A DNA stretch of 37,224 bases from Candidatus Didemnitutus sp. (GTDB lineage: Bacteria > Verrucomicrobiota > Verrucomicrobiia > Opitutales > Opitutaceae): contig JAMPXH010000033.1 in NCBI GenBank assembly GCA_023701285.1, positions 1-37,224 of the forward strand, read 5' to 3'. The stretch's first letter is position 1. Every line of letters starts with the position of its first letter. The translations under genes and the position numbers were made by a program. Below are positions 17,176 through 25,376 of the stretch, piece by piece. The notes beneath the pieces were generated by a model. That model made no database searches, had not been told where the DNA came from, and saw only the letters and a list, made by a program, of their open reading frames with translations.

Positions 17176-19182
17176 TCAGGCGCGCTGGACGACGGGCAGG
17201 AGCACGCGGAAGACCGCGCCGCGGCCCGGTTGCGATTGCACCTCGAGCCGGCCGCCTTGCAAGGTGAGCAATTCGCGCACGATGAAGAGGCCGAGGCCGG
17301 TCGAGTCTTCGTCGCCGGTGGGTTGGGCGGAGAGGCGTTGGTTCGGGGCGAACATCTTGGCGAAATCCGCCGGACCGAGGCCGGGGCCGCTGTCGCGCAC
17401 TTCTGCGTAACCCCACGCGCCCGTCTGCCCGAGCGCGACGGTGACTGCGCCGCCGGGCGGGGTGAACTTGAGCGCGTTGCTGATGAGATTGTCCATCACC
17501 TGGCGCAGGCGATCCTCGTCGGCTTCGACGCGGGGCAGGGCGGTGATCGAGGGCAGGATTTCGAGCCGCTGGTTCTTTTGTGCGGCGACGGGCAGCAGGC
17601 TTTCGACGGCGGCGCTGCTGACGGCGGCCAGATCGATCTCCGCGGTGTGCAGCTGCAGGTTGCCGTCCTCGATCGCGGAGGCGTCGAGAAAATCGCGCAC
17701 CAGGTTGCGCATGCGCGCGGTGTCCGCCTGGATGCCATCGGCGAGGCGGCGCACAGTGGAGGCGTCGTCCGGGCTGGTGCCGATGAGGCGTGCCGTGGCG
17801 TTCAGCGCGGTGAGCGGGACCTTCAGGTCGTGCGAGGCCATCTGCAGCAGGCGCGACTTGAGCCGCTCGGCTGCCTCGGCGCGGGCGCGGGCGTCCTCGG
17901 TGGCGGCGCGCATGCGGCGCTCGGCGCGCAGGCGCACGAGTTGCACGAGGGTGATCGCGCCGAGGAGCGTGACGCCGCCGATGCCGGCGGCGGCGAGCGC
18001 GAGGTTTTGCGAGCGGCGGCGGCTGAGCTCCGCGCTCTGCAATTCCTGCTCGCGCTTGAGGAGGGTGATTTCCAGTTCGCGCTGTTCCTGTCCGTAGCGG
18101 GCGCGCAGCTCGGCCATGCGGCGCCGGTCCTGGTCGCTGCGGATCTCATCGGTCACGCTGCCGAGCTTGCGTTGATACTCGAGTGCGGGGGCGAATTCGC
18201 CACGGGCCTCGTGGGTGAGCGCGAATTCCTGGTAGATGTCGACGAGCACCTCGGGGCTGGCCAGCGACTGGCCGATCTGCAGGGCCTTGTCCAAGTGGGC
18301 GAGGGCGTCGGTGGTGCGGCCGGCATTGCGGAGCACGCGCGCGAGCCGGCGGTGGGTGTTGGCGATGTAGCGCCGGTATTTGAGCGATTCGAAGGTGGTG
18401 AGCGCCTGCTCGAGGTAGGCGAGGGCGGTCGCGTAGTCGCCGCGACCGTCGGCGGCAAGGCCGAGGTTGGTGAGCGTGACCGCGATCGCGCGGCGGTTGC
18501 CGGAGGCTTCGCGAATGCGCAGGACCTGAGTATGCAGCGCGGTGGCGCGCTCGTAATCGCGCTCGCTGAGGTAATGGTTGCCGATGCTGTTGAGGATGCT
18601 GGCGCGCATCGGCTGATCGCCGGCCTGCTCGGCGAACTGGAGGCCGAGGTCGAAGTGGTGAAGGGCGTCCTCGTTGCGGCCGAAGCGCTGGTAGGTCAGG
18701 CCCAGGCCGCCGTGCGTGCGCGCGAGGCGGGCGGGGTCGTCGATTGCCTGCACGAGGCGGAGTTCCTCCAGGTGCGTCTCGATCGATCGGGGGTAGTCGC
18801 CGATGTTCCAGTAGATGCGCCCCATCATGTAGAGAAAATCTACCTGGAGGCGGGTATCGCCGATGCGCTGGGCCCGCGCCAAGCCGTCCTTGGCCCCGGC
18901 AAGACCGTCGCTGTAATCGCCCCGGCGCCGCATCAAGTTCACCATCTGCAGGAGGGCGCGCAGGATGTCGGGCTCCGTCTTGGCGTTGGCCAGCCGTTCC
19001 TGGGCGTTGACGAGGGTTTCGTCGGTCTCGGCGAAATCAGGATCGCTCAGATTGGCGGCCGGTAATTCGGCGGCGGGCAGGGCTGCGGTCGCGCAGAGGC
19101 AAAGGAGCGTGAACCAAAGGCACCGGGCGGAGTGGCGGCGTCCTGATGAATCGGAGCGGCGTGCTTCAGACGAGGTTCCCAC
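17176..19182 (-). CDS. TPR-sensor membrane histidine kinase
   Basis: A predicted sensor kinase. From GTG 19182 it has 668 residues: a signal peptide (about 12-38, WFTLLCLCATAALPAAEL), a periplasmic TPR superhelix (about 60-340) with repeats such as ASILNSIGNHYLSERDYERA and VTLTNLGLAADGRGDYATAL, a coiled coil (about 345-390), one membrane helix (about 393-417), then a HisKA domain with phospho-acceptor H451 in MASHDLKVPLTAL and an ATPase domain (DNLISNALKFTPPGG, VRDSGPGLG, STGLGLFIVREL). The start is uncertain: the frame stays open to 19476, but that stretch is not coding-like, and GTG 19182 has no Shine-Dalgarno. No response regulator is adjacent; one lies 6 kb away. The signal sensed is unknown; TPRs suggest a protein or peptide partner. 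Confidence 0.85.
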   Translation of the reverse strand: MGTSSEARRSDSSGRRHSARCLWFTLLCLCATAALPAAELPAANLSDPDFAETDETLVNAQERLANAKTEPDILRALLQMVNLMRRRGDYSDGLAGAKDGLARAQRIGDTRLQVDFLYMMGRIYWNIGDYPRSIETHLEELRLVQAIDDPARLARTHGGLGLTYQRFGRNEDALHHFDLGLQFAEQAGDQPMRASILNSIGNHYLSERDYERATALHTQVLRIREASGNRRAIAVTLTNLGLAADGRGDYATALAYLEQALTTFESLKYRRYIANTHRRLARVLRNAGRTTDALAHLDKALQIGQSLASPEVLVDIYQEFALTHEARGEFAPALEYQRKLGSVTDEIRSDQDRRRMAELRARYGQEQRELEITLLKREQELQSAELSRRRSQNLALAAAGIGGVTLLGAITLVQLVRLRAERRMRAATEDARARAEAAERLKSRLLQMASHDLKVPLTALNATARLIGTSPDDASTVRRLADGIQADTARMRNLVRDFLDASAIEDGNLQLHTAEIDLAAVSSAAVESLLPVAAQKNQRLEILPSITALPRVEADEDRLRQVMDNLISNALKFTPPGGAVTVALGQTGAWGYAEVRDSGPGLGPADFAKMFAPNQRLSAQPTGDEDSTGLGLFIVRELLTLQGGRLEVQSQPGRGAVFRVLLPVVQRA

Positions 19183-19608
19183 GGGGGCAGCACGATTGGC
19201 AGGATTGGTTGGCTCCGTCGAGCGCAGGATTGCGGAAGAGACGGAAATGGAGACGCGGGCCGCCTGCGTGGAAGATCGCGACCACGGCTGCGTTACGCGC
19301 GGCCCCGGATAGAGTGACGGCCTTTGTGGTTGGGCAGATGCGTTCTCGCGCCGGGCAAGAGTGGCGTCCATGCGCTCGGTGGCGAATCGTCGGCGCGATG
19401 ACGGATTGCGCGCTGGAGGCAGCCACGGCGCGTGTGGGGCTGCGGTGACAAATATCGCGGAGGCTGGCCAAGGCAACGATGTCGCTTCGATGGCCGAAGG
19501 AGCTGCGCTCTGCGGTCCGCTGTGGCAGGCTGGATTTTTCCGGGGGAACAGGTCGGGAAAGGTGTTGACACCACAGTCGCGTCATTAAGTTTTGGCGTTC
19601 CGTTTTTT
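19183..19608. other. Intergenic stretch between kinase gene and tRNA array
   Basis: About 425 bases without a convincing gene. Open frames exist on both strands, but they have no domain, signal or codon character. Apart from the promoter at 19565-19591 no hairpin, repeat or RNA gene was recognised. The minus-strand leader of the kinase gene must start somewhere in it. Confidence 0.5.
19565..19591 (+). promoter_or_regulatory. Promoter for the tRNA array
   Basis: A perfect -35 TTGACA (19565-19570) is followed by a 15-base spacer and TAAGTT (19586-19591), 18 bases before the first tRNA. The spacing is short but the place fits a stable-RNA promoter. Confidence 0.5.
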
Positions 19609-19683
19609 GGCTTCCTAGCTCAATGGTAGAGCAGCTGACTCTTAATCAGTAGGTTCGGGGTTCGAGTCCCCGGGGAGCCACCA
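19609..19683 (+). tRNA. tRNA-Lys(CTT)
   Basis: The acceptor strand GGCTTCC pairs with GGGAGCC (19673-19679). The anticodon loop CTCTTAA gives CTT, reading AAG, on a GCTGA/TCAGT stem. The T-loop is TTCGAGT, and discriminator A and CCA are encoded. First of three tRNAs in a row. Confidence 0.95.
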
Positions 19684-19729
19684 AACTTGTTGTTTGCAGC
19701 TTCACCCTCTTCAATGCGCAGCGCGCCAC

Positions 19730-19804
19730 GCCGGCGTAGCTCAACGGTAGAGCACCTGTTTTGTAAACAGGCGGTTGCGGGTTCGAATCCCATCGCCGGC
19801 TCCA
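19730..19804 (+). tRNA. tRNA-Thr(TGT)
   Basis: The acceptor strand GCCGGCG pairs with CGCCGGC. The anticodon loop TTTGTAA on a CCTGT/ACAGG stem gives TGT, reading ACA. The T-loop is TTCGAAT, and the encoded end is T-CCA. Confidence 0.95.
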
Positions 19805-19851
19805 CTTTCGCCGGCCACGATCCCCCGCGTGCCAGCCGATTCTTTTACCAC

Positions 19852-19925
19852 TGCCTGGTGGTGTAATGGTAGCACAGCAGATTCTGACTCTGCTTGTCTA
19901 GGTTCGAGTCCTAGCCGGGCAGCCA
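19852..19925 (+). tRNA. tRNA-Gln(CTG)
   Basis: The acceptor strand TGCCTGG pairs with CCGGGCA. The anticodon loop TTCTGAC on a GCAGA/TCTGC stem gives CTG, reading CAG. Discriminator G and CCA are encoded. Its last 14 bases including flank, CCGGGCAGCCACGC, are identical to the end of the tRNA-Asn fragment at 4275-4288. Confidence 0.95.
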
Positions 19926-19965
19926 CGCGTTTTTTGCACAAACCTGACCCCGCAATGAATGCGCA

Positions 19966-19994
19966 TTGACACCCCAGAGCGATTTTCAAACAAA
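19966..19994 (+). promoter_or_regulatory. Possible promoter upstream of exbB
   Basis: A perfect TTGACA (19966-19971) is followed at 17 bases by the weak -10 AACAAA. The octamer ATGCGCAT overlaps its upstream edge. It lies about 180 bases before the exbB ATG in a 250-base gap that shows nothing else clear. Confidence 0.3.
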
Positions 19995-20175
19995 ACAGCT
20001 CTTTCGCCGCACACACCTCTTGCCCCGTAGTTTCCATTTTCCTCTTTCGATTCGCCGCCCTGCTCGCATGGCGGCTCCGGCGTGCCCGGGCCTTGATCCG
20101 CGGCCGATGGCCACGCGCTAACCTCCGTTTTTTGCACCGCAACTCTTCGTCAATTAATCCCATCCAAATCGCACC

Positions 20176-20841
20176 ATGATTACTGCACACATGCCCCTGG
20201 CGTTTCTGATGAACATGACTCCGATGGAGCTCTTCAAGTATGGCGGCCCTATCATGTGGCCCATCTTGCTGACCTCCCTGCTGTCGCTCACCGTGGTCAT
20301 CGAGCGCGTGATTTTCATCATCCGCGAGAATTCCCAGCGTGATCAGGCCGCCATCGAGCAGATGCTGGAGAAAGTCGAGTCGCGCGACATCGAAGGCGCG
20401 ATGGAAATCGGCCGCAAGACGAAGGACTTCGTCGCGCGCATCCTCGTCTACGCTCTCTCGCACCGCGAGCACTCGCTGGCCAACGCCTTTGTGCGCGCCT
20501 CCAATCAGGAGCTGAACCGCTACAAGCAAGGTCTCACGATTCTCGACACCGTCATCACCGCCTCGCTGCTCCTCGGCCTCCTCGGCACGGTCACGGGCAT
20601 GATGGAGACCTTCGGCGCCCTCGGCGCGGGTGGCGATATCGCCGCCAACGCGGCCCGAGTCATGGCCGGCGTCGGTGAGGCGCTCATCGCCGTTATGACC
20701 GGTCTCGCCATCACGATCATCACGCTCGTGCCGTTCAATTATCTGAACGCCCGCATGGAAGAGGCGCGTCACGAGGTGGAAGACGCCTCGAACTCGCTCG
20801 AGATCATCATCAACAAGCAGGAATCCACGGTCCGCAGCTAA
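20176..20841 (+). CDS. exbB: ExbB/TolQ/MotA-family proton channel subunit
   Basis: It forms the inner-membrane stator that uses the proton gradient to drive TonB. The 221-residue protein has a first membrane helix (about 24-50, GGPIMWPILLTSLLSLTVV), a cytoplasmic loop of about 75 residues (KVESRDIEGAMEIGRKTKDF), and two closely spaced helices (about 125-147 with LLLGLLGTVTGMMETF, and about 165-190 with ALIAVMTGLAITIITLVPFN), the ExbB topology. It heads the operon exbB-exbD-exbD-tonB-TPR-two coiled-coil genes. ATG 20176 has no Shine-Dalgarno; another ATG lies five codons downstream. Confidence 0.92.
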   Translation: MITAHMPLAFLMNMTPMELFKYGGPIMWPILLTSLLSLTVVIERVIFIIRENSQRDQAAIEQMLEKVESRDIEGAMEIGRKTKDFVARILVYALSHREHSLANAFVRASNQELNRYKQGLTILDTVITASLLLGLLGTVTGMMETFGALGAGGDIAANAARVMAGVGEALIAVMTGLAITIITLVPFNYLNARMEEARHEVEDASNSLEIIINKQESTVRS

Positions 20842-20889
20842 GCCCTCGCGGCTTCGCGCGAATCCGCGTCAACCTCAACCCTACGCACC

Positions 20890-21315
20890 ATGCACGGCGG
20901 CGGCGGTGGCACAGGCCCAGATGGAGTCAAGAAGGCACGTATCGAAATCGTGCCGATGATTGACATCATCTTCTTCCTGCTCGCGACCTTCATTCTCTTC
21001 ACCCTCTCGCTGAACAAATCGGACGGCATCACGGTCGCTTTGCCGGCCGCCGATACCGCCATCGATCGCGACCCGGCCGGCACGGCCACCGTCTCCGTCA
21101 CCGATGAGGGCACGCTGGCTTGGAACAAGGATCTGGTCACGCTCGACGAGTTTCTGGTCCGCTTGCAGCAGTTCAAGCAGGCCGAGCCCGACGGGCGCAT
21201 CCTGATCAACGGCGACGAACGCGCCTTCTTTGCCCAAGCCATCTACGTCTTCGACGAGGCCCGCAAGGCCGGCTTCACCAAGGTCTACATCGAGACGCGG
21301 ATGAAGCAGCAGTGA
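20890..21315 (+). CDS. exbD: ExbD/TolR-family protein, copy 1
   Basis: This is the proton-coupling partner of ExbB. The 141 residues comprise a short Gly-rich cytoplasmic start, one membrane helix with the essential Asp (VPMIDIIFFLLATFILF, Asp near residue 24), and a periplasmic domain (about 60-138, ending VFDEARKAGFTKVYIETR). It lies 48 bases after exbB. Around the membrane helix, an 87-base stretch (20929-21015) is identical at 80 positions to the second exbD at 21404-21490, far more than the rest of the genes, which suggests recent duplication or gene conversion. Confidence 0.92.
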   Translation: MHGGGGGTGPDGVKKARIEIVPMIDIIFFLLATFILFTLSLNKSDGITVALPAADTAIDRDPAGTATVSVTDEGTLAWNKDLVTLDEFLVRLQQFKQAEPDGRILINGDERAFFAQAIYVFDEARKAGFTKVYIETRMKQQ

Positions 21316-21379
21316 GCTTCTAAGAAAGCTCGCTCCCGTCCGTTAATCCTCCCGGCAGGACCTCAACTTCCCATCCCTC

Positions 21380-21796
21380 ATGCAAGTCAAGCTACGGCCA
21401 ATGAAGAAGGCACGCATCGAAATCGTGCCGATGATCGACATCATCTTCTTCCTGCTCGCCACGTTTGTGCTCTTCACCCTCTCGCTGAACCGCATCCGCT
21501 CGGTGCCGGTGGACCTCCCGTCCGCCCAAGCCAGCACGAATGCGGCCAAGGAGGAGCCGACCACGATCCAGGTCTCCGAAGGTGGCGCCATTTATTGGAA
21601 CCGTGAGCTGGTCGACATCGCGGATTTGCCCGCGATGCTGGCCAACTACCGCAAGGAAGTGGAGGACCCCAAGATCCTCATCGCCGGCGACGAGAAGGCC
21701 CGCTTCGGTGCCACTGTTGCCGTGCTCGACGAAATTCGTAAGGCCGGCATCGAGAAATTCTCGGTCGAAACCCGCACCCGTCCGACGGGCAAATAA
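21380..21796 (+). CDS. exbD: ExbD/TolR-family protein, copy 2
   Basis: A second ExbD of 138 residues with the same order: a short basic start, a membrane helix holding the key Asp (VPMIDIIFFLLATFVLF), and a periplasmic domain ending VLDEIRKAGIEKFSVETR. The periplasmic part differs clearly from copy 1, so the two probably form a heteromeric stator or serve different partners. It lies 64 bases after copy 1, and tonB follows after nine bases. Two ExbD genes beside one ExbB are known from TonB clusters of other Gram-negative groups. Confidence 0.92.
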   Translation: MQVKLRPMKKARIEIVPMIDIIFFLLATFVLFTLSLNRIRSVPVDLPSAQASTNAAKEEPTTIQVSEGGAIYWNRELVDIADLPAMLANYRKEVEDPKILIAGDEKARFGATVAVLDEIRKAGIEKFSVETRTRPTGK

Positions 21797-21805
21797 GGAG
21801 CAACC

Positions 21806-22459
21806 ATGCGCAGAGACCTCATCATCGGTGTGATCCTTTCCATCAGCCTCCACGGTCTGTTGCTGGGTGCCTTCAACCGCAAGGCTCCGCCCAAGGCCAA
21901 GGTCGTCGAGGAAGAGGTGAAAGTTGTGCAGATGGAGATGCCGGAGATCGAACCGGAAAAGGAAGATATCGTGGAAGAACTGGCCGAGGAGGCGCCCACG
22001 AACCAGCTCGCTCCGCCGATGCTCGCGGACGTTCCCTCCGTCTCCGTCACCGCCTTCACCCAGCCGCTCCAGCCGCCGCCCCCGCCCGGCCTCACCGCCG
22101 CCAAGGGCGCCATCGCCATCCCGGTGGTCAAGCCCGGCACCAAGCTCGGCCAAGGCATGAAGGATCTCTTCGACGTCGCCAACCTCGACCAGATCCCTGT
22201 CGCCCGCGTGCAGCCGGCCCCCAACTATCCCTTTGAAATGAAGCGGGCCGGCATCTCCGGCACCGTCACGCTGGAATTCATCGTCGATTCCAAGGGTGAC
22301 GTCGTCGCGGTGCAGATCATCCGCTCCTCCCAACGCGAATTCGAACAGCCGGCCATCCAAGCGGTCCAGAAGTGGAAATTCCGCCCGGGTCGCAAGGGCG
22401 GCCGGGCCGTCAACACCCGCTGCCAGATCGAGATTCCCTTCACCCTTACTGACGATTGA
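21806..22459 (+). CDS. tonB: TonB energy transducer
   Basis: It carries energy from ExbBD to outer-membrane receptors. The 217-residue protein has an N-terminal membrane anchor (about 5-22, LIIGVILSISLHGLLLGAF, which includes the conserved Ser-x3-His-type SLHG), an acidic and then Pro-rich periplasmic spacer (about 35-110), and a C-terminal TonB domain (about 130-215) with PNYPFEMKRAGISGTVTLEF, VDSKGDVVAVQIIRSS and AVQKWKFRPGRKGG. Unusually for this window it has a good Shine-Dalgarno, AAGGAG, five bases before the ATG. The spacer is short. The next gene starts three bases after its stop. Confidence 0.95.
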   Translation: MRRDLIIGVILSISLHGLLLGAFNRKAPPKAKVVEEEVKVVQMEMPEIEPEKEDIVEELAEEAPTNQLAPPMLADVPSVSVTAFTQPLQPPPPPGLTAAKGAIAIPVVKPGTKLGQGMKDLFDVANLDQIPVARVQPAPNYPFEMKRAGISGTVTLEFIVDSKGDVVAVQIIRSSQREFEQPAIQAVQKWKFRPGRKGGRAVNTRCQIEIPFTLTDD

Positions 22460-22461
22460 TC

Positions 22462-23802
22462 ATGCCGTCTTTCTCCCCCCACCTGCGTCGTCTCCTGCTT
22501 GTGGCGGCATCCGCCGCCAGCCTGACGCTGGCCTCATTCGCCCAGGAAGAGCGTAGCTACGCCCTGAGCGATGCCACCAGCGAGGTGCTCGGCACCACTT
22601 ACAAGACCGCCGCCGAAGCCAAGAACTACGACGGTGCGCTCGCGGCGATCAACGGCCAGCTGGCCAAGGTCGCCGACCAGACCAGCTTCGACGCCGCCGT
22701 CCTCCTCCAGATCAAGGCGCAGACCCTGCTCCAGAAAGGCGATTTCAGCGCTGCCGTCGAGCCGCTGGAGCGCGCCCTGAAGCTGTCCGATTCGAAGAAG
22801 CCGACTTACTTCGACGAGCGCATCACCCAGGAATTCCTGTATTACTTGGCGCAATTGCACTTCCAGGAGGCCACGACGACCAAGGTCGCCACGTCGATCG
22901 CCGGCCACTACGAGAAGGCCGAGAGTTTCATGGAGCGCTGGATCGCCAATAACCAGAAGCAGAATCCGGATGCGCTGCTCTTCTACGCGTCGCTGCTCTA
23001 CAATCGCGCCATCCAGAACGCCGAGACCCCCAATGTGGAGCCGATCAAGAAGGCCCTCGGCGTCGTCGACTCCGCCCTCCGGATGTCGACCCACCCGAAG
23101 GACAATCTCTACGTGTTGAAGCTCGTCTGCCTGCAGCAGCTCGACCGCAACGAGGAAGCCACCGAACTGCTCGAGCTCCTCGTCAAGCAGAAGCCCGACA
23201 ACCGCACCTACTGGCAGCAGCTCGCCGCCCTTTATCTCGGCCAGCAGAAGGATATCCGTGCGATCATCACCTTCGAGCGCGCCCAAGCCAACGGGTTCAT
23301 GAACGGCCCGAAGGACAACTTCAACCTCGTCGGCATCCACTTCAACCTCGGCCTTTACGACCGTGCGGCTGAGCTTCTCGAAAAAGGCCTCACCGACGGC
23401 ACGATTGAAAACGAGGAGAAAAACTGGGAGCTGCTCGCGTATTCCTATCAGCAGCTCAATCGCGACCTGAAGGCCATCGACACCCTGAAGCGTGCCACCG
23501 AGAAGTTCCCGGAGTCGGGCCAGTTGGAATATCTGATCGCGCAAAACTATTACGGCTTGGACAAGGCCGAAGCCGCCCTTCCTCACCTCCAGTCTGCGGT
23601 GCGCAAAGGTGGCGGCGCCAAGCCGCACACCACCTACCTCTTCCTCGCGTTCATCGCGTATGAGCTGAAGAAATTCGACATCGCCCTCGAAGCCTCGGAG
23701 CAGGCCATCGCCACGCCCGAAGGCAAAGCGGAGGGCGAGCGCATGAAGCAGGCCATCCTGGACCTGCTCAAGGAGCGCGAAGCCAAGATGCAAAAATCCT
23801 GA
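22462..23802 (+). CDS. Exported TPR protein of the TonB operon
   Basis: A 446-residue protein with a signal peptide (about 1-29, LRRLLLVAASAASLTLASFA then QEE) and about nine TPR-like helical pairs to the end (for example FDAAVLLQIKAQTLLQKGDF, LLAYSYQQLNRDLKAIDTLK and GQLEYLIAQNYYGLDKAEAA). It is predicted to be periplasmic and to bind proteins. A TPR protein downstream of tonB is also known in the TonB2 clusters of Vibrio and Shewanella, where it is needed for TonB2 function; a similar role is inferred here. The ATG at 22462 is preferred over an in-frame TTG two codons earlier that overlaps the tonB stop. Confidence 0.85.
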   Translation: MPSFSPHLRRLLLVAASAASLTLASFAQEERSYALSDATSEVLGTTYKTAAEAKNYDGALAAINGQLAKVADQTSFDAAVLLQIKAQTLLQKGDFSAAVEPLERALKLSDSKKPTYFDERITQEFLYYLAQLHFQEATTTKVATSIAGHYEKAESFMERWIANNQKQNPDALLFYASLLYNRAIQNAETPNVEPIKKALGVVDSALRMSTHPKDNLYVLKLVCLQQLDRNEEATELLELLVKQKPDNRTYWQQLAALYLGQQKDIRAIITFERAQANGFMNGPKDNFNLVGIHFNLGLYDRAAELLEKGLTDGTIENEEKNWELLAYSYQQLNRDLKAIDTLKRATEKFPESGQLEYLIAQNYYGLDKAEAALPHLQSAVRKGGGAKPHTTYLFLAFIAYELKKFDIALEASEQAIATPEGKAEGERMKQAILDLLKEREAKMQKS

Positions 23803-23821
23803 CCCATCTAACGACACCCCC

Positions 23822-24352
23822 ATGAACAAAGTCTACATCCTCTTGCCGGTCATCGGCGTGATCATGTTCTCGGTCTTCTACGTGAACTTCAACAAGGGTC
23901 ACGAAGCCAAGATCGCCGAGGCCAAGGCCAAGGTCGAAGAAGAGCGCCGCGAGAAGGCCAAAAAGGAAGTCGCCGCGCGCGAGCAGGCGATCAAGGCCGC
24001 CATCGAGGCCGCGGAGAAGCGCAAGATCGAGCGCGAACAGCGCGAGCGCACCGAAGAGGCCAAGAAAAAGGCCCGCCTGGACGCCGAAGATCGCCGCCAA
24101 AAGGCCTTCGATGACCGCAAGCGCACCAAGGACCAAGTCGAGCGCCTCAAGAAGGACGTCGAAATCGTCAAGACCGAGGTCGCCAAGCTTGAGGACGAGA
24201 AGAAGAAGCACCGCGATGAGCAGGCCTTCCTCCGCACCTACGTGAAGCAGGCCGAGTCCAACGTGAAGTATTACTACGACCTGCTCGAGAAACTCAACGC
24301 GGCGGAGAAGGCCCGCGCCGAGGCCGCCGCCGCTGCCGCCAAGAAAAGCTAA
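23822..24352 (+). CDS. Membrane-anchored coiled-coil protein 1 of the TonB operon
   Basis: The family is not recognised. The 176-residue protein has an N-terminal membrane helix (about 4-22, VYILLPVIGVIMFSVFYV) followed by a nearly unbroken Lys/Glu/Arg/Ala-rich helix (about 28-155) that should form a long coiled coil, and an Ala-rich tip ending KKS. It is a paralogue of the next gene in layout and opening residues (MNKVYILLP versus MNKFYIIAP). Topology is either periplasmic or cytoplasmic; TolA-like periplasm-spanning is one possibility. It lies 19 bases after the TPR gene in the TonB operon. Function is inferred only from context, as a structural or force-transmitting part of the complex. 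Confidence 0.8.
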   Translation: MNKVYILLPVIGVIMFSVFYVNFNKGHEAKIAEAKAKVEEERREKAKKEVAAREQAIKAAIEAAEKRKIEREQRERTEEAKKKARLDAEDRRQKAFDDRKRTKDQVERLKKDVEIVKTEVAKLEDEKKKHRDEQAFLRTYVKQAESNVKYYYDLLEKLNAAEKARAEAAAAAAKKS

Positions 24353-24373
24353 CCTTTCCGAAGCACACGCAAC

Positions 24374-24907
24374 ATGAACAAATTTTACATCATCGCTCCG
24401 ATCGTTCTGCTGGGCGTCTTCGTCTTCTTCTACCGCGGCGCCCTCCAGGATATGGCTGTGCGCGACGCCGAGAAGGCTCGCTTGGCTCAAATCGAACAGA
24501 AGAAGGAAGACGCGCGCCGCCAGGAAGTCGAAGAGAAGGCCGCGGCTGATGCCCGCCGTCGCCAGGAAGAGCGCGAAGCCGCCGACCGGGCCAAGGAAGA
24601 GAAGCGCGTCCGCGAATACGAGGAAGGCATGCGCCTGCTCACCGAAGAGGCGAACCGCTACGCCGCCGAGGCCGACAAGAACGCGAAGGATGCAGCCGAA
24701 CTCGAGATCCAATTGCTCGAGCTGCGCAACCTGCGCGACAAGACCAACCGCGAGGCCTTCGAATTGGCCAAGCAGGTGGAACTCGCCAAGGTCGAACGCC
24801 GCAACGCCGAACTCGAGATCCAGCGCATGGTCGACATGGTCGGTCAGCGCGTCGGTTCCAGCTCGTTCGCGGCCATGCCGCCGCCGCCCGCGCCGGCCCG
24901 CAAGTAA
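24374..24907 (+). CDS. Membrane-anchored coiled-coil protein 2 of the TonB operon
   Basis: The family is not recognised. The 177 residues comprise a membrane helix (about 4-20, FYIIAPIVLLGVFVFFY), a long charged helix with heptad character (about 25-160), and a short Ser/Pro tail (MPPPPAPARK). It shares layout with the preceding gene, so the pair may form a heteromeric coiled coil. There are 21 bases between them. It is the last gene of the unit; the terminator at 24931-24957 follows. Compared with its partner, the helix is richer in Arg and Glu and less in Lys. Confidence 0.8.
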   Translation: MNKFYIIAPIVLLGVFVFFYRGALQDMAVRDAEKARLAQIEQKKEDARRQEVEEKAAADARRRQEEREAADRAKEEKRVREYEEGMRLLTEEANRYAAEADKNAKDAAELEIQLLELRNLRDKTNREAFELAKQVELAKVERRNAELEIQRMVDMVGQRVGSSSFAAMPPPPAPARK

Positions 24908-24930
24908 GCGCACCGCGCGCTTTGATTTTC

Positions 24931-24957
24931 AGCCGCACCCTCGTGGTGCGGCTTTTT
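24931..24957 (+). terminator. Terminator of the TonB operon
   Basis: A 9-bp stem AGCCGCACC / GGTGCGGCT with loop CTCGT is followed by a T-run. It closes the exbB to coiled-coil unit. Confidence 0.85.
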
Positions 24958-25035
24958 CTTATCCGCGTCGCGCGGAAGAAGAATCTGCTTGCTTCACCTG
25001 CGCGAAGACCTCTGATTGACCACTCAATTCCGATT

Positions 25036-25112
<77 letters not shown>

Positions 25113-25118
25113 TCGGGA

Positions 25119-25160
25119 AAAGAAGAAGCCGCTTACGTTCGTAAGCGGCTTCTTCTTTTT
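25119..25160 (+). terminator. Terminator of tRNA-Pro
   Basis: A perfect 18-bp inverted repeat (25119-25136 with 25141-25158, loop GTTC) that ends in a T-run. It also carries an A-run at its left edge, so it could work for minus-strand transcripts too. Confidence 0.85.
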
Positions 25161-25169
25161 CCTGTCTGC

Positions 25170-25266
25170 GCTGAGCCGGGATCATGCAGGAGGTGGGCGT
25201 CGGTGTCCCTACCGACGTCTGTCGCCGCTGGGACAGCGGCGACCACCCCATGGTCAGGAGCTCATC
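25170..25266 (+). repeat. Dispersed two-hairpin intergenic repeat, copy 2
   Basis: This is the plus-strand partner of 15612-15708. Hairpins are at 25198-25217 (CGTCGGT/ACCGACG) and 25221-25243 (GTCGCCGCT/AGCGGCGAC). The 14-mer GCATGAGTCCGGTT recurs beyond it at 25288-25301. It lies between the tRNA-Pro terminator and the convergent response regulator gene. Confidence 0.85.
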
Positions 25267-25376
25267 CGCCGGGAATCGCGTCCAACGGCATGAGTCCGGT
25301 TGAGTCAGCTCTGTCCCCCCGATCATCGGGAGAAATGCGGCGCCGAGGCGTCCGCTACAACGCCAGCCGATCCGAC

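Noticed and set aside
19183-19476. N-terminal extension of the sensor kinase
   Set aside because: Residues before the signal peptide look random, and the signal peptide should be at the N-terminus.
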